Shown here: positions 13,287-23,390 of the stretch, piece after piece | Position numbering within the stretch: the stretch's first letter is position 1 | How the letters are laid out: each line of letters begins with the position of its first letter | Virus record (IMG/VR): IMGVR_UViG_3300025769_000461 | Span: 1-32,890 of that record | Source: a virus | DNA: 32,890 bases | Direction: 5' to 3' (one strand) | Position numbers and translations under genes: made by a program | The notes under the pieces: generated by a model | Database searches by the model: none | Told to the model about the DNA's origin: nothing | The model's input: only the letters and a program-made list of their open reading frames with translations

Positions 13287-16240
13287 ACTACCGTCCAGGT
13301 TTCTCCAGTGCCAACCGTTACAGTTACACCAGTATTGATTGTGATTGGGCCAGCCGACATTGCGTTTTTGTTATTTGTAACCGTGTAGTTTGTGGTCACT
13401 GTTTGACCATTTTCATAGAAGATTTGGTCAGAACCACCGCCTGTTGCACCAGCCGCTATGCCGGTTAATCCAGAGCCATCGCCAGTTACTGCCGTTGCAG
13501 CTAGTGTGCCTTGGACAGTTACGCCTGTAGCTGTCGTGTACATTCTACTGCTATTATTATAATAGAACCTCGCACCACTGTCCTTGTCAAACTTGCCCAT
13601 CATTTCATTGTTGTCGGCACGAAATTCAATGCCAGAACCGTTTGACTTTATGTAAAGTGAACCAGTGCCAGTTTCTTCAATTATGGAATTTGTGCCATCG
13701 TGGGAAATTTGTAAATCGCCGCCTGTTGCACTGCCAAAAGTTGCTTTGTCATTGTCAGCAAAGACGATATCGTTTCCGTTGGACTGCAAGTCACCGCCCA
13801 GCTGCGGAGTGGTGTCAACAACAATATTAGTTGCCCCATCGGGCCCTGTTGGGCCTGTAGGTCCAGTTAACCCCGTTGGGCCTGTAGGCCCAGTTGGGCC
13901 ATCTGCCCCTGTAGGACCTGTGGGGCCGGTAGGGCCGGTTGGACCCGCAACCGTTGAGTCTGCACCCGCAGGGCCAGTGGGGCCAGTTGGGCCAGTAGGT
14001 CCAGTTGCGCCGCGTAAATCTCCAGTGCTAAAGCCAAGGCCGTCATCAGAGGTGAAGGTAACTACACCAGTAGGCGCAGAGTAGCTACCCCCAGTAAAGC
14101 CGTCACCATCTGCACCGGCTGGGCCAGTAGGCCCAGTTGCGCCCGCAGGCCCAGTTGCGCCGGTAGGCCCAGTTGGGCCAGCAGCACCATCAGCACCACT
14201 AGGTCCTGTTGGGCCTGTAGGCCCAGTTGGGCCTGTTGCCCCTCTTAAATCACCTGTGCTAAACCCCAATCCATCGTTTGATGTGAATGTGACAACGCCA
14301 GTTGGCGCACTGTATGAACCACCGGTAAATCCGTCTCCTGTTGGCCCAGTTGCGCCCGCAGGCCCAGTCGGGCCTGTCGGACCTGTTAGACCAGTGGGGC
14401 CGGTTGGACCTGGTGGTCCCGCCACTGTACTGTCTGCGCCATCCGCACCGGCTGGACCAGTCGCGCCGGTAGGCCCTGTTGGGCCTGTTGCACCGGTTGG
14501 CCCAGGCGGCCCTGCAACTGTGCTATCTGCACCAGTTGGGCCTGTAGGCCCAGTAGGGCCAGTAAGACCGGTTGGGCCTGGAGGCCCTGCAACCGTGCTA
14601 TCCGCGCCTGTCGGTCCAGTTGGCCCTGTTGGGCCTGTAGGGCCTGGAGGCCCAGCTACTGTTGAATCTGCGCCAGTCGGGCCTGTAGCGCCAGTTGGGC
14701 CAGTCGGGCCGGTTGGACCAGGAGGCCCAGCTACTGTAGAGTCTGCACCAGTCGGCCCTGTGGGACCAATTGGTCCGGTAAGACCTATCGGTCCTGTTAG
14801 ACCAGTTGGGCCTGTGTCGCCAGTATCACCTTGTATTCCTTGTGGCCCAGTGGGGCCTGTTGGGCCAGTGGGGCCGGTTAATCCGGTAGGTCCGATGGGG
14901 CCAGTTGGACCCGTAGGGCCCGTATCGCCCTTATCACCAGTTCTGGCAAATGTGATTATAATATCTTCATTGGCTGAAAATGATGTGGCCGAACCGCTTA
15001 CATAAGAACAAGTAACCTTAAAATAACCTGTGGCCTCCGAAACGCTACTAATTGTAAGCAATGCAAAGTCATCTGCGTTTAGCCTGTTAGAAACTCTAAA
15101 GTGACCTTTGATTGTGCTTGTGCTGTCATCAATAGTTCGCAAAAATGACTGTATGTCTGTGCTATCATTGTCCGTATCATCAATGTACATTTGTGTCGCT
15201 GATGAAATATTTGTATTGTTAAACCTAATTTTACCGGTGCCAGGGTCAGAGTCTGTCGTGGTTGTGCTAAATGTGTAATCAAATGTAGCGCCGCCAAAGT
15301 TGCCATCAGGTCCTGTAGGGCCAGTAGAACCTGTCGGGCCTGTAGACCCCGTGTTTCCTTGGATTCCCTGCGGTCCAGTCGGCCCTGTGGGGCCTGTGGG
15401 GCCAACATTTCCCTGACTACCTTGTGGGCCAGTTGGTCCAGTTGGGCCTGTTGGGCCAGGCACAGTTGAGTCCGCACCTGTAGGTCCAGTTGGTCCAGTT
15501 GGGCCAGTCGGGCCAGTCGGGCCTGCTACAGTCGAGTCAGCCCCAGTTGGGCCAGTAGGTCCAGTTGGGCCAGTCGGGCCTGTATTGCCAGTAGGGCCTA
15601 TTGCGCCGGTAGGCCCAGTTGGGCCAATCGGACCGGCAGCGCCGGTTGTTCCTCGCGGCAAAACAAAGTCAAAAACTGCTATAGAACCTGTGCCGGAATT
15701 TGTAACTGACGCATCCACTCCAGCCGGTGCCGTTGACACAGAACCGACAGACAAACTACCAGCTTCAGGTGCGCCGGTTGTTTCGTTAAAGCCTAAAATA
15801 CCACCCTTTAAATCTGCGTTAGAAGGAAGTTCTATAGCGGTAGTGTCTGTTTCTTTTCTAACTAATGCGCGGCCGACTTTCTCATCAATTTGCTGCATAG
15901 CTAATGTTAATCTGTCTAGCGCGTTTTCATGCGTTTCGGCTGGAAAAGGGTCGTTAGCGGTATAATCTGTGGGCTGCGTAATACTCATATTGCGCTTTAA
16001 AAACACTTTTTCCGTGTTTGATGGCGCAGACACAAATGTAACTGTGCCTCCAGAAGTCAGGCCAGCGCCAGACACACTGTAATCAGTTGTCAGCGTCTGT
16101 ACTGTTTCAACACCAGTGGTGTTATTAACAACAATAACTTTGATATCAGCGTCTGCTAAAATCTCAAACGTGTAATCAAAGTCTACGATGATTCCATCGC
16201 CATCGTAACTATTTGTAGTTGTGGTTGTGCTTACTGACAT
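13283..16240 (-). CDS. Collagen-like tail fibre, 985 aa
   Basis: Residues 1-160 form a particle-attachment domain shared with the fibre gene upstream ([20 protein letters not shown] at 91-110). Four collagen-like blocks of Gly-X-Y triplets, mainly Gly-Pro-Thr, occupy about 199-314, 435-636, 668-713 and 745-803. Between them are a 120-residue beta insert (315-434) and two near-identical inserts of 31 residues (637-667 and 714-744). The tail (804-985) has the [19 protein letters not shown] repeat type and a terminal strand set ending [19 protein letters not shown], common in marine phage fibres. It is expected to trimerise and bind the host surface. A prolyl-hydroxylase-like gene follows with 4-base overlap. 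Confidence 0.9.
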   Translation of the reverse strand: MSVSTTTTTNSYDGDGIIVDFDYTFEILADADIKVIVVNNTTGVETVQTLTTDYSVSGAGLTSGGTVTFVSAPSNTEKVFLKRNMSITQPTDYTANDPFPAETHENALDRLTLAMQQIDEKVGRALVRKETDTTAIELPSNADLKGGILGFNETTGAPEAGSLSVGSVSTAPAGVDASVTNSGTGSIAVFDFVLPRGTTGAAGPIGPTGPTGAIGPTGNTGPTGPTGPTGPTGADSTVAGPTGPTGPTGPTGPTGADSTVPGPTGPTGPTGPQGSQGNVGPTGPTGPTGPQGIQGNTGSTGPTGSTGPTGPDGNFGGATFDYTFSTTTTDSDPGTGKIRFNNTNISSATQMYIDDTDNDSTDIQSFLRTIDDSTSTIKGHFRVSNRLNADDFALLTISSVSEATGYFKVTCSYVSGSATSFSANEDIIITFARTGDKGDTGPTGPTGPIGPTGLTGPTGPTGPTGPQGIQGDTGDTGPTGLTGPIGLTGPIGPTGPTGADSTVAGPPGPTGPTGPTGATGPTGADSTVAGPPGPTGPTGPTGPTGADSTVAGPPGPTGLTGPTGPTGPTGADSTVAGPPGPTGATGPTGPTGATGPAGADGADSTVAGPPGPTGPTGLTGPTGPTGPAGATGPTGDGFTGGSYSAPTGVVTFTSNDGLGFSTGDLRGATGPTGPTGPTGPSGADGAAGPTGPTGATGPAGATGPTGPAGADGDGFTGGSYSAPTGVVTFTSDDGLGFSTGDLRGATGPTGPTGPTGPAGADSTVAGPTGPTGPTGPTGADGPTGPTGPTGLTGPTGPTGPDGATNIVVDTTPQLGGDLQSNGNDIVFADNDKATFGSATGGDLQISHDGTNSIIEETGTGSLYIKSNGSGIEFRADNNEMMGKFDKDSGARFYYNNSSRMYTTATGVTVQGTLAATAVTGDGSGLTGIAAGATGGGSDQIFYENGQTVTTNYTVTNNKNAMSAGPITINTGVTVTVGTGETWTVV
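13832..14239 (-). repeat. Collagen-like blocks 3 and 4 with twin insert
   Basis: Two short blocks (residues 668-713 and 745-803) flank the second copy of a 31-residue insert (714-744). The first copy of that insert lies just before block 3 at 14240-14332. Together they form a block-insert-block duplication. Confidence 0.8.
14333..14938 (-). repeat. Collagen-like block 2 coding repeats
   Basis: About 67 triplets encode residues 435-636, the longest block. It contains five copies of an [13 protein letters not shown] unit spaced 22-31 residues apart, at 499, 524, 546, 571 and 602, each with Pro in the Y position. Confidence 0.85.
15299..15646 (-). repeat. Collagen-like block 1 coding repeats
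   Basis: About 39 Gly-X-Y codon triplets encode residues 199-314 of the fibre, mostly GPT, with two ADSTV interruptions. The DNA is a degenerate 9-base repeat rich in GGC/CCA, so recombination slippage is expected. Confidence 0.85.
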
Positions 16241-16252
16241 CTGTTATCCTAA

Positions 16253-17188
16253 TTAAGCAATAGTTAAGTTACCGTTAAGAGTTAGTGTAACGCCAGTTGC
16301 AATTACTAAACTAAAGAAACAACCAGCATTGTCCCCCGCCGCAATCGTAACATCAGTATCCAATTGTTGTTGGTGTACTCTAAATATATCTCCCTTGCCG
16401 CCGACCGCACCAATGGCACCATTTTCGCCCTGGAAGTAAGCGACCGTAGGTGAAGCAAGCGAAAAACCTAACTTTGCTTCTGTTATTGCGCCGTCTTCTA
16501 TTTTTGCCGTTGTCACAGCATCATCATCTATCTGCGCTGTGTCTACTGTGTTTAGCGTAGATAATGCGCCAAGGCCCAGTGTTGTTCTGGCTTGTGAAGC
16601 TGAAGTATCATCAAGCAATGTGTCTGAGAATGGTGTTGTTACAACAGTGCTGGTTGTACCAGATGCCAATGATATATCACCGTTAGCACCAAACGCCAGA
16701 TACTTGTTCGCCCTTAGTGACGCAATAGGCAACTCGCCAGAAAATGTGTCAGTCTCATCAAACTTGATGCCACGGTCTATCTGTTCTTGCTGTTGCTGCG
16801 CTATGAAAGTTAGCTTATCTAGCGCTTCTTCGTGGTCATTAGCAGGGAACGGGTCGTTAGGTGTGTAGTCTGTAAGCTGGGTTAGGCCCACAATACGCTT
16901 TATAACCACAGTCTCGCCTGTTTGCGGGCGGTAATCTGTCACGCTGTAGTTAGGGTCAGATGGGTTGCCAGTGTTATATTTGAACGTGACGTTGCCACCA
17001 TTCGGGTTTTCAACGCCATCAACAATATAGGCTGTATTCAAGGCCTCTACTGTTTCCGCGCCTGTTGCATCAACACGGCTAATTGTTGTTAGCTCGGCAG
17101 CATCAAATATCTTAAAGGTGTAAGCAAATACAGCGTTACTTCCGTCACCGCTGTAGCTAACCTTTGTTGTTGTACTGCTAACTGTCAT
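16253..17188 (-). CDS. Tail fibre / fibre adaptor protein, 311 aa
   Basis: Residues 1-150 are paralogous to the start of the collagen-like fibre: both open with a Thr/Ser-rich strand followed by GDG, share DYTPNDPFPANDHEEALDKL versus the corresponding fibre segment, and then a QQ-rich helix. This corresponds to the T7 gp17 N-terminal attachment region. The rest is a beta-rich domain with TTAKIEDGAITEAKLG repeats and a C-terminal strand set ending TLTLNGNLTIA. It may attach to the tail and carry the longer fibre. The ATG has AGGAG upstream. Confidence 0.82.
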   Translation of the reverse strand: MTVSSTTTKVSYSGDGSNAVFAYTFKIFDAAELTTISRVDATGAETVEALNTAYIVDGVENPNGGNVTFKYNTGNPSDPNYSVTDYRPQTGETVVIKRIVGLTQLTDYTPNDPFPANDHEEALDKLTFIAQQQQEQIDRGIKFDETDTFSGELPIASLRANKYLAFGANGDISLASGTTSTVVTTPFSDTLLDDTSASQARTTLGLGALSTLNTVDTAQIDDDAVTTAKIEDGAITEAKLGFSLASPTVAYFQGENGAIGAVGGKGDIFRVHQQQLDTDVTIAAGDNAGCFFSLVIATGVTLTLNGNLTIA

Positions 17189-17226
17189 TCTAAACTCCTG
17201 GCTTATATATACAGTATTCTGGCTGT

Positions 17227-20200
17227 TTACTCAATCTTAGCTTGTTCTGGTAAGCCTTCTACCATTTGATTAAGTATGTTCTTGATACCTATTGCGTTTT
17301 GGAACGGTAACAAAGAATTTAGTGCGCGTTGCTGACCGCGTGACCACTGGTAGTCTGGATTAAGTAATGCGCGACCACCACCTTGAAATACTTTGCCCAT
17401 AGTGTCTAATTGGTTAATGATTGGCGCACCGGACAAAAACCCTGTGGCAAGACCTGTGCTTCTCTTGTAAGAAAAGATTGGTTCATAACCAGTTGCCCAG
17501 GCCAAGGTGTCAGCCGCCGATGGAAATAAAGCTGCCCAAGAACTACGGGCAAATGCGTTCTCCCCTATTTTTTGTACGCTTAATCTTTCTTTTAGAAACT
17601 CGGCTTTATCCTCACGACCCAAAGCATTGACGTGCATTTGCGCTGTGTATGCCAAGCCACCATAGAATGTTGACCACATCATTGCTTGGTACGCAGCAAA
17701 ATCATTTCTTTTGATGTTGTGTAGAAATTGTTTGGAATGTGATACCAGCATAAACGCACGGAACTGAGTAAATATTTTACCCATAGTGCTGGTCATGTGG
17801 ATGTTCAAATTACCCACATCGTTTTGCTGGATGCTTTGCCTTGTCCATCTAGCAACAGCATATGCAAAAGCATCTCTGGCCTCAACATCGTCCCACTGTG
17901 TCATGTTAATTGCCAGTACCTTGCGACTGCGCAAAAACATTGATGGGTTTGTAACTGCATGTTGTTGAATTTGTTGGACAACTCTAGGCCACATCGCTTC
18001 GTCTAGGCCAAATGACTTCAACCTGGCTGCAACGTCTTGTTCAAGTGTCGTGTTACCCAGCTTTTTCATTCTGCGCTTTGGTATGCCTGACGCAATGTCT
18101 ACAAAAGATTGCACAGCAACTTTGGCCGCCGCCCTTTCTAACGCTACAGTAATCGGTGCAAGGCCAGACAAGTCTGCGGTAAGGCGTTTTAATTTATTCA
18201 TCCCGCCAATAGCCTTGTCTATAAAGTCTCCCTTACCAAGACCATACATATCTTCAACGCTGTATTTGTTCATCGCCTGTTGAATTTTGCGGTCTACCCC
18301 AGAACCAACAAATGCTTCAATATCTCTAGCCACAGGGTCTTCTAATTCTCCGCTGGCTGTGCGACGTATCATCGCCCTAAAGTCAGGCATAACTCTCATA
18401 AGTGCTGCTGTACCATCAATAGACACGGCGTTTCCAAGTTCTGATATCTGCGCAAAACCCACCTGGTTCATAACCCGAATAAAGTTGTAGTCCATTAGCA
18501 ACCGAATAACTTTGTTGCCTGTGCTTGACGGGTCGCCAATAAGGGGTGATGTTCTTCCTGATATTAAGGCATACAAAACATCTAGCTTCTCAATGTCCTT
18601 GTCAGCTTGCTTTCTTCCAGCAACACCTAGTTTTTTGCCTTCCTCAAGGATGTCTTTCTTAATTGCCTCAAAGTCTCCATCAGAGAATATACCCTTTTTA
18701 GCTAGTGCAACCTTACCCTGCATTGAGTTTATATAGCTGTTTACTACGGCTTCAGTGTCCCTTTCCATAAGGTCTTTAATGTGGAGTGTTCTGCCATTAA
18801 ACTCGTCGCTGGCACTCATATCAAACTTTAACCTACGCTTGGCCCTAGCTGGCACACCTTCTCTATCCATATCTAACTGGCTTAAAAGCCTATCAACTCT
18901 AGCCTCATCAAGCAGTTCTTCTTCAAGCAAAATGTCTCGCAACGCTTCTTTGTTTGATGTGCTAAAAATTCTAGCTAATCCAGCATCCATTCCGATTTCG
19001 TTTTTGACAATTTTGCCATACATGCCCTTGGCTATTGCTTCAGCAATGTCATCATCCATGCCCCGATTAGCCGAAAGCAAGCTATTCTTCAAAAGCTGTT
19101 GAACTCTCTGAGTGCCAAAATCTTCTTCTGCTTTAAGAAATCTATGCCCATCCCACAGGTGAGTAAAATAGGTTAAATCTTCTGGAATGTCATCAAAGCC
19201 TTTGACGTTAGCCCTCTTAGCTTCTTGCAGCATGTCCTTAAATAACAGGCTTGTGTTGCGCGCGGCGGCAATCACGTTTGCATCAGTTGATGTGCCAGGT
19301 GATTCAATCTCGTCAGCCACTAGCTTGCCAAACTCTCCGCGCCGTGACTCTAACTTTCTTGCACCATAACTCACGCCGTTAGCTGTTGCCCAGCCATCGT
19401 AAGCATCATCATACTTAACATAAAATTTATTTGACGTTACCTTAGTGCCTACCGTTTTGATTAGGTCTGCCGTTATCTCGCCAGGTTCAACAGCGTCCTC
19501 GCCTAATATCCCTGCAATTCTACGGCTAATACCAAGGGTGCTGCTTTTAAGTTGACCAACCATATCAAATCGCAGTTTGCCAAATGCTGCAAATGGTTCT
19601 GCATCTGCGTCATCTATGCGTTCCTGTATGCCTCTGCGTATATCCATTTCTTGAACCGAACGTGAGGCTGGGTTTTCTGCTGCGCCAACACCAGTGTCAA
19701 TGCCACGGTCAATCATAGCCTGATTTACATCAGCCGCCTGACTCTCCTCGGCATATCTCATAGTGTTTATTGCAGCTTTTTTATATCGGTCAGACGAGAC
19801 CTTGCCGAAGACACCAACTCCAGCACTAACTGCACCGCCTAGCAGAAAACCACCGCCAGCCGCATACAAAATATCATACGGGTCTTTCATGTTATTCTGA
19901 GACACAAGATAAGACTCGATAGCCGCTGCCGATACTGAACTAGCAGTCGCGTTTCTAAATACTCTGCCTAGTCTCGTTGCCTTGCCACCCCAAATCATTG
20001 GGGCCGCTATTCCCTCAGTCGCAATAGTAGCTGCAATAGCAGGCACGTCTGCCGTTGCCGCAGCAACTTGCAACGCAACACCACCCCATCCGTATTTGGC
20101 TATGGTCTCTTGGTTCTTAATAGACTCTTTTGCACGGTCGTGCATCTTCTGCAAATGAGGTAAGCTAACCGCATCAGCTACATAATCACGTCTGTCCTCT

Positions 20201-20439
20201 GGTATGCCGTCTGTGTACTGTTCAATTAGTTCTGGGGTAAGCCTAAAGCCCTCATCTGGTTCGTGAGACTCAAGGCCATTAAATATCCAAGACATAGTGT
20301 TTTCTTCAGCAAACGCTGCATCAACAGCTTGACCGAAAGTTACCTTCTCACGTTCTTCTTCGTATAGACGTTCAGCCGCCTGTTCCTCTAAAATGCTGAT
20401 AGGGCGGTCTACTTGTATTTGCCTTGGGTCAAGTGCCAC
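17227..20439 (-). CDS. Large internal virion protein (T7 gp16-like)
   Basis: It is the largest protein of the window and lies directly before the fibre genes, as gp16 does in T7. gp16-like proteins are ejected into the host and build the channel for DNA entry. A hydrophobic stretch near residues 190-220 (YAAGGGFLLGGAVSAGVGVF) and long helical regions agree. No clear transglycosylase active site is seen. The frame extends to a TTG at 20454, but the GTG at 20439 has AGAGGA nearby and is preferred; it yields about 1070 aa. It overlaps the gene before by 11 bases. Confidence 0.82.
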   Translation of the reverse strand: MALDPRQIQVDRPISILEEQAAERLYEEEREKVTFGQAVDAAFAEENTMSWIFNGLESHEPDEGFRLTPELIEQYTDGIPEDRRDYVADAVSLPHLQKMHDRAKESIKNQETIAKYGWGGVALQVAAATADVPAIAATIATEGIAAPMIWGGKATRLGRVFRNATASSVSAAAIESYLVSQNNMKDPYDILYAAGGGFLLGGAVSAGVGVFGKVSSDRYKKAAINTMRYAEESQAADVNQAMIDRGIDTGVGAAENPASRSVQEMDIRRGIQERIDDADAEPFAAFGKLRFDMVGQLKSSTLGISRRIAGILGEDAVEPGEITADLIKTVGTKVTSNKFYVKYDDAYDGWATANGVSYGARKLESRRGEFGKLVADEIESPGTSTDANVIAAARNTSLLFKDMLQEAKRANVKGFDDIPEDLTYFTHLWDGHRFLKAEEDFGTQRVQQLLKNSLLSANRGMDDDIAEAIAKGMYGKIVKNEIGMDAGLARIFSTSNKEALRDILLEEELLDEARVDRLLSQLDMDREGVPARAKRRLKFDMSASDEFNGRTLHIKDLMERDTEAVVNSYINSMQGKVALAKKGIFSDGDFEAIKKDILEEGKKLGVAGRKQADKDIEKLDVLYALISGRTSPLIGDPSSTGNKVIRLLMDYNFIRVMNQVGFAQISELGNAVSIDGTAALMRVMPDFRAMIRRTASGELEDPVARDIEAFVGSGVDRKIQQAMNKYSVEDMYGLGKGDFIDKAIGGMNKLKRLTADLSGLAPITVALERAAAKVAVQSFVDIASGIPKRRMKKLGNTTLEQDVAARLKSFGLDEAMWPRVVQQIQQHAVTNPSMFLRSRKVLAINMTQWDDVEARDAFAYAVARWTRQSIQQNDVGNLNIHMTSTMGKIFTQFRAFMLVSHSKQFLHNIKRNDFAAYQAMMWSTFYGGLAYTAQMHVNALGREDKAEFLKERLSVQKIGENAFARSSWAALFPSAADTLAWATGYEPIFSYKRSTGLATGFLSGAPIINQLDTMGKVFQGGGRALLNPDYQWSRGQQRALNSLLPFQNAIGIKNILNQMVEGLPEQAKIE

Positions 20440-22924
20440 TCTGCGTCCTCTCAAACTCTACAGATAGTTTTTGCAGTTCCGCAGCTTCATCAAGCAAAGA
20501 CTTTCGCTTGGCAATAGCAGCCTCTGCCGCAAAGTCACCTTGTTCTTTCCTAATTTTAGACAGGTTCATCCCAGTAAATTTGTTTGCTTCCCTGCGCAAT
20601 CTTTGTATTTCTTTTGTGCGTAGGGCAGCATCTGTCAAACCTCGTTTTTCTAGGTTCTCTTGGATTATTTTTTCATTCTTAGTTCCAGCGTCACCCGCCA
20701 GCAATCCTTCCAGGTCTTCTATTGTGTAAAGAGGTTCAGCATATTTAGTGGCAAAAACCCCGTTCTCAACAATAATCCACTCATCAGACCTTCCTGTTGT
20801 TGGTATCAACGCAATGTTGTCCAAATTCAGGTCTGTTATTTTACCCAAATCTCCGGCTGGCAAGGCCTGGTTTTTACCAAAAAAATCTTGCGCTGCTAAA
20901 TCTACCATTCGGCTAATATTTTTAGGGTAACTTTTGCGGCGAGGTATAAGTTGCCCACGCAAGTTTATATGTGTATCAGCAATACTTTTAGCAGCGGCCT
21001 TTACAGCGTCTTCAGGACTCATTGTACCCATGCTGATATAAATTTTACTTACGTCTTCAATCCGTTGTCTGATTAATGCGCGGTTATCTATTTTTTCTCC
21101 AGATATTTGGATTCCAAATATTGTTGTAACCGCTGCATCTTGTATAGCGTCCACTTCTTTCTTGACTGATGCGTATCTAGGTTCAATATTAACGCCACTA
21201 TTAAATGAACGTGTAACTCTATTTATGGCATCTCCAGTGTCCACGCCTATAGCTTCCAGTGATAACACAGAGTCGAAATAAGCACGGTTCTGGTCTGTCG
21301 TGTGGTCAGTAAGAACCCCCTCACCTCTAGCTTTAACCTGACGATAGGCTTCTAAGCCTTGTAAAACAGAAGCTGTATCTGGGCTTGGGTCGTATAACGC
21401 TTCATTTGCTGCGCCATCAATAATCCCTTTGATAGTCGGAGAGGTCATGTTGTTACGGGCAAGGAGGTCAAGCTGCATAGGTAAATCTAAGCCAGTTAAA
21501 GCCTCATTCATTATCTTTTCTTCTTCGTCGGCGCTATAAATGCCATTGTAGTTATCCAATGTGCCTCCAAGAAAAGCCTTAACGCCAGCATCATGTCGTA
21601 CTTGTTTTTGCTGTGCTGTTACAATATCCGCGCCTGTGACTGCGGCAGACTTCAATACAGTATTCGCAGACCTGCCAGTTGAACCAGCGTTTTCAATTAA
21701 AGACGGGTTGCCGCCAAATGATTCAGTGATAAGTGACCGCGCCGTGTCCGATAGAAGCTGCGCTTGCTGATAATTGCCCTCAGACAAGGCAACCTTAGCT
21801 TGCGCGTCCATACTCCTTGCAGTAGCAAGCACAGACTCGTTTGCGTCTTCAACATTTTCACTGGTGCTATACACATCTTGCGCCATAGCCAACGCGCCAT
21901 CTGCACCCTCAGACTCAAAGCCATCAAAAATAGATGCGGTGTTTGCTGCCCGAACCTCGTCCTGATAACCTTTCTGTATTTTAGTAACCTCAGTAATTAG
22001 CTTTGTTCTCTTGCCAATAGGCATATCTTCCGCGTTAAAAGAAAGTGTGTCTCCGTTTCGGCGTGTGATGGTAAAGTTCTCGCCCGCAGTGTACCCTTCT
22101 ATTACTTGCTGCGCCTCGGCTGAGGACAGGTCAGCCTCTAACAAAACTTCTGCCGTTTCTTCATACAGCTTTGTACCCAAGTTTGATTTTGCTGTTGCTA
22201 TGCTGCTTTTTGCTTTTGTTAACACAGAAGGGTTAAGGCTTTCGTCTTTTTTCAGTTCTTCATAAGCGGCGTTTAGTTCATCAATGGTTTGCGCAGACTC
22301 CATCCTAAGATTGAATGTGTCTACCTTTACATTTTGTGTGAAGGACTGTGGAGTATACTTTAGCTTTCTGTTTTCAACGGTTGCAGCATCAAACACCTTT
22401 ATAGCGTTTGCTTCTGCAAGCATGTATGGGGCAGAACCAGGCGCGGCAGTACGCATAGTTTGCCTATAGCTGTCTAAAGAAGCATTGTCAGTTTCAGTGC
22501 TTAACTGTGTTCCTCTGTTAAAAGCGTTTTTTTGTGCATTGAGAGAAGCTATAGAAAACTCGGAATTTATTTGAGACCTTACTAAACCTAACCTACGTTT
22601 GCTTAAACCTTTGTTTTCCAACCTTCCTAAATAGTCAGCTTTGTGTAAATCCATATTAACCTTGGCGTCACCAAAGGTTGTGCTTTGGTCTTCCATGCTT
22701 TTCTGCAAAGCAAACTCTTTTGCAAGCTCTGCCTCCTCTTGCAGTATTCTTCTGTCTTCTCGACCACGTTCTTGTTCTGCTAGTTTTGAAACCGTATCAC
22801 CAATTTGTTCGCCAAGCGCAGCCATAGCCCTGCCTGGTGCTTCAAAGTCAGCGCTGCTTGCCCGTGGCCCTAGTGAACCAGTAGCTAATCTTACCTGTTG
22901 TTCGTATACTGGAATCTTAGGCAT
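20429..22924 (-). CDS. Internal virion protein (T7 gp15-like), 831 aa
   Basis: The protein is long, almost wholly helical and soluble, with a start (MPKIPVYEQQVRLATGSLG) seen in many gp15-like proteins. GAGGTACTA precedes the ATG. Order gp14-like, gp15-like, gp16-like is as in T7, where gp15 forms the middle layer of the ejection channel in the periplasm. The call is by position, length and composition, since this family diverges rapidly. Confidence 0.78.
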   Translation of the reverse strand: MPKIPVYEQQVRLATGSLGPRASSADFEAPGRAMAALGEQIGDTVSKLAEQERGREDRRILQEEAELAKEFALQKSMEDQSTTFGDAKVNMDLHKADYLGRLENKGLSKRRLGLVRSQINSEFSIASLNAQKNAFNRGTQLSTETDNASLDSYRQTMRTAAPGSAPYMLAEANAIKVFDAATVENRKLKYTPQSFTQNVKVDTFNLRMESAQTIDELNAAYEELKKDESLNPSVLTKAKSSIATAKSNLGTKLYEETAEVLLEADLSSAEAQQVIEGYTAGENFTITRRNGDTLSFNAEDMPIGKRTKLITEVTKIQKGYQDEVRAANTASIFDGFESEGADGALAMAQDVYSTSENVEDANESVLATARSMDAQAKVALSEGNYQQAQLLSDTARSLITESFGGNPSLIENAGSTGRSANTVLKSAAVTGADIVTAQQKQVRHDAGVKAFLGGTLDNYNGIYSADEEEKIMNEALTGLDLPMQLDLLARNNMTSPTIKGIIDGAANEALYDPSPDTASVLQGLEAYRQVKARGEGVLTDHTTDQNRAYFDSVLSLEAIGVDTGDAINRVTRSFNSGVNIEPRYASVKKEVDAIQDAAVTTIFGIQISGEKIDNRALIRQRIEDVSKIYISMGTMSPEDAVKAAAKSIADTHINLRGQLIPRRKSYPKNISRMVDLAAQDFFGKNQALPAGDLGKITDLNLDNIALIPTTGRSDEWIIVENGVFATKYAEPLYTIEDLEGLLAGDAGTKNEKIIQENLEKRGLTDAALRTKEIQRLRREANKFTGMNLSKIRKEQGDFAAEAAIAKRKSLLDEAAELQKLSVEFERTQSGT

Positions 22925-22931
22925 TAGTACC

Positions 22932-23390
22932 TCACGCCATTAAAGTTCCGGCCGCCTTGCCAACGCCCGATAATAATGATTGATATGCTTGCGTCTTCAG
23001 TGCTGTAGCACGGGCTCGGCCTGAAGCACGGGAAAGCGCAGCCTCCGCTACTTTACCAGCTTCTTCCACATCGCCAGCGTATTGTATTTTTACAACGTCC
23101 ATGTTGGCATTATAATACGAGTCAAACAGTGCTTGTAACGGGCTGCCTGACATCTGCACACCGGCCTTTGCAGTGGCAACACGTTGGGTTGCTATAAGGC
23201 GGTCAGACTGTTGCCTGAAACTGGCTTCTTCATCGACCTTTGCGCGGCGCAAAAGGACAGCTTCATTTTCCGCAACCTTGGCATTGTACTCTGCCGTTTG
23301 CTGGGCAGCTTGGGCGGCAGCTTGGTTTCCTTTGAAACCCATAATCCCACCAAGCGCAGAGGCTCCGGCTGAAATCATTGTAAACGGCAT
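22932..23390 (-). CDS. Internal virion protein (T7 gp14-like), 152 aa
   Basis: The N-terminal ISAGASALGGIMGFKG is a short hydrophobic helix, and then a long Ala/Gln/Glu-rich helical region follows (GNQAAAQAAQQTAEYNAKVA). This is the typical form of gp14-like proteins, which insert into the outer membrane during DNA ejection. It shares TAATG with the GNAT-like gene before it. Length is similar to that of other short-tailed phages. Confidence 0.78.
   Translation of the reverse strand: MPFTMISAGASALGGIMGFKGNQAAAQAAQQTAEYNAKVAENEAVLLRRAKVDEEASFRQQSDRLIATQRVATAKAGVQMSGSPLQALFDSYYNANMDVVKIQYAGDVEEAGKVAEAALSRASGRARATALKTQAYQSLLSGVGKAAGTLMA

Noticed and set aside
14256-15005. Plus-strand open frame of 249 codons reading Gly-Pro-Val repeats
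   Set aside because: The antisense of GGN-CCN-ACN repeats also reads Gly-Pro-Val, so this frame (and 13665-14084, 15585-15965) is a mirror of the fibre gene. None has a ribosome site in a suitable place, and they lie wholly within the real gene.
13832-15646. Possible CRISPR or satellite array because of many short repeats
   Set aside because: The repeats keep one reading frame, follow 9-base codon triplets and have no unique spacers of constant length. They encode collagen-like protein.
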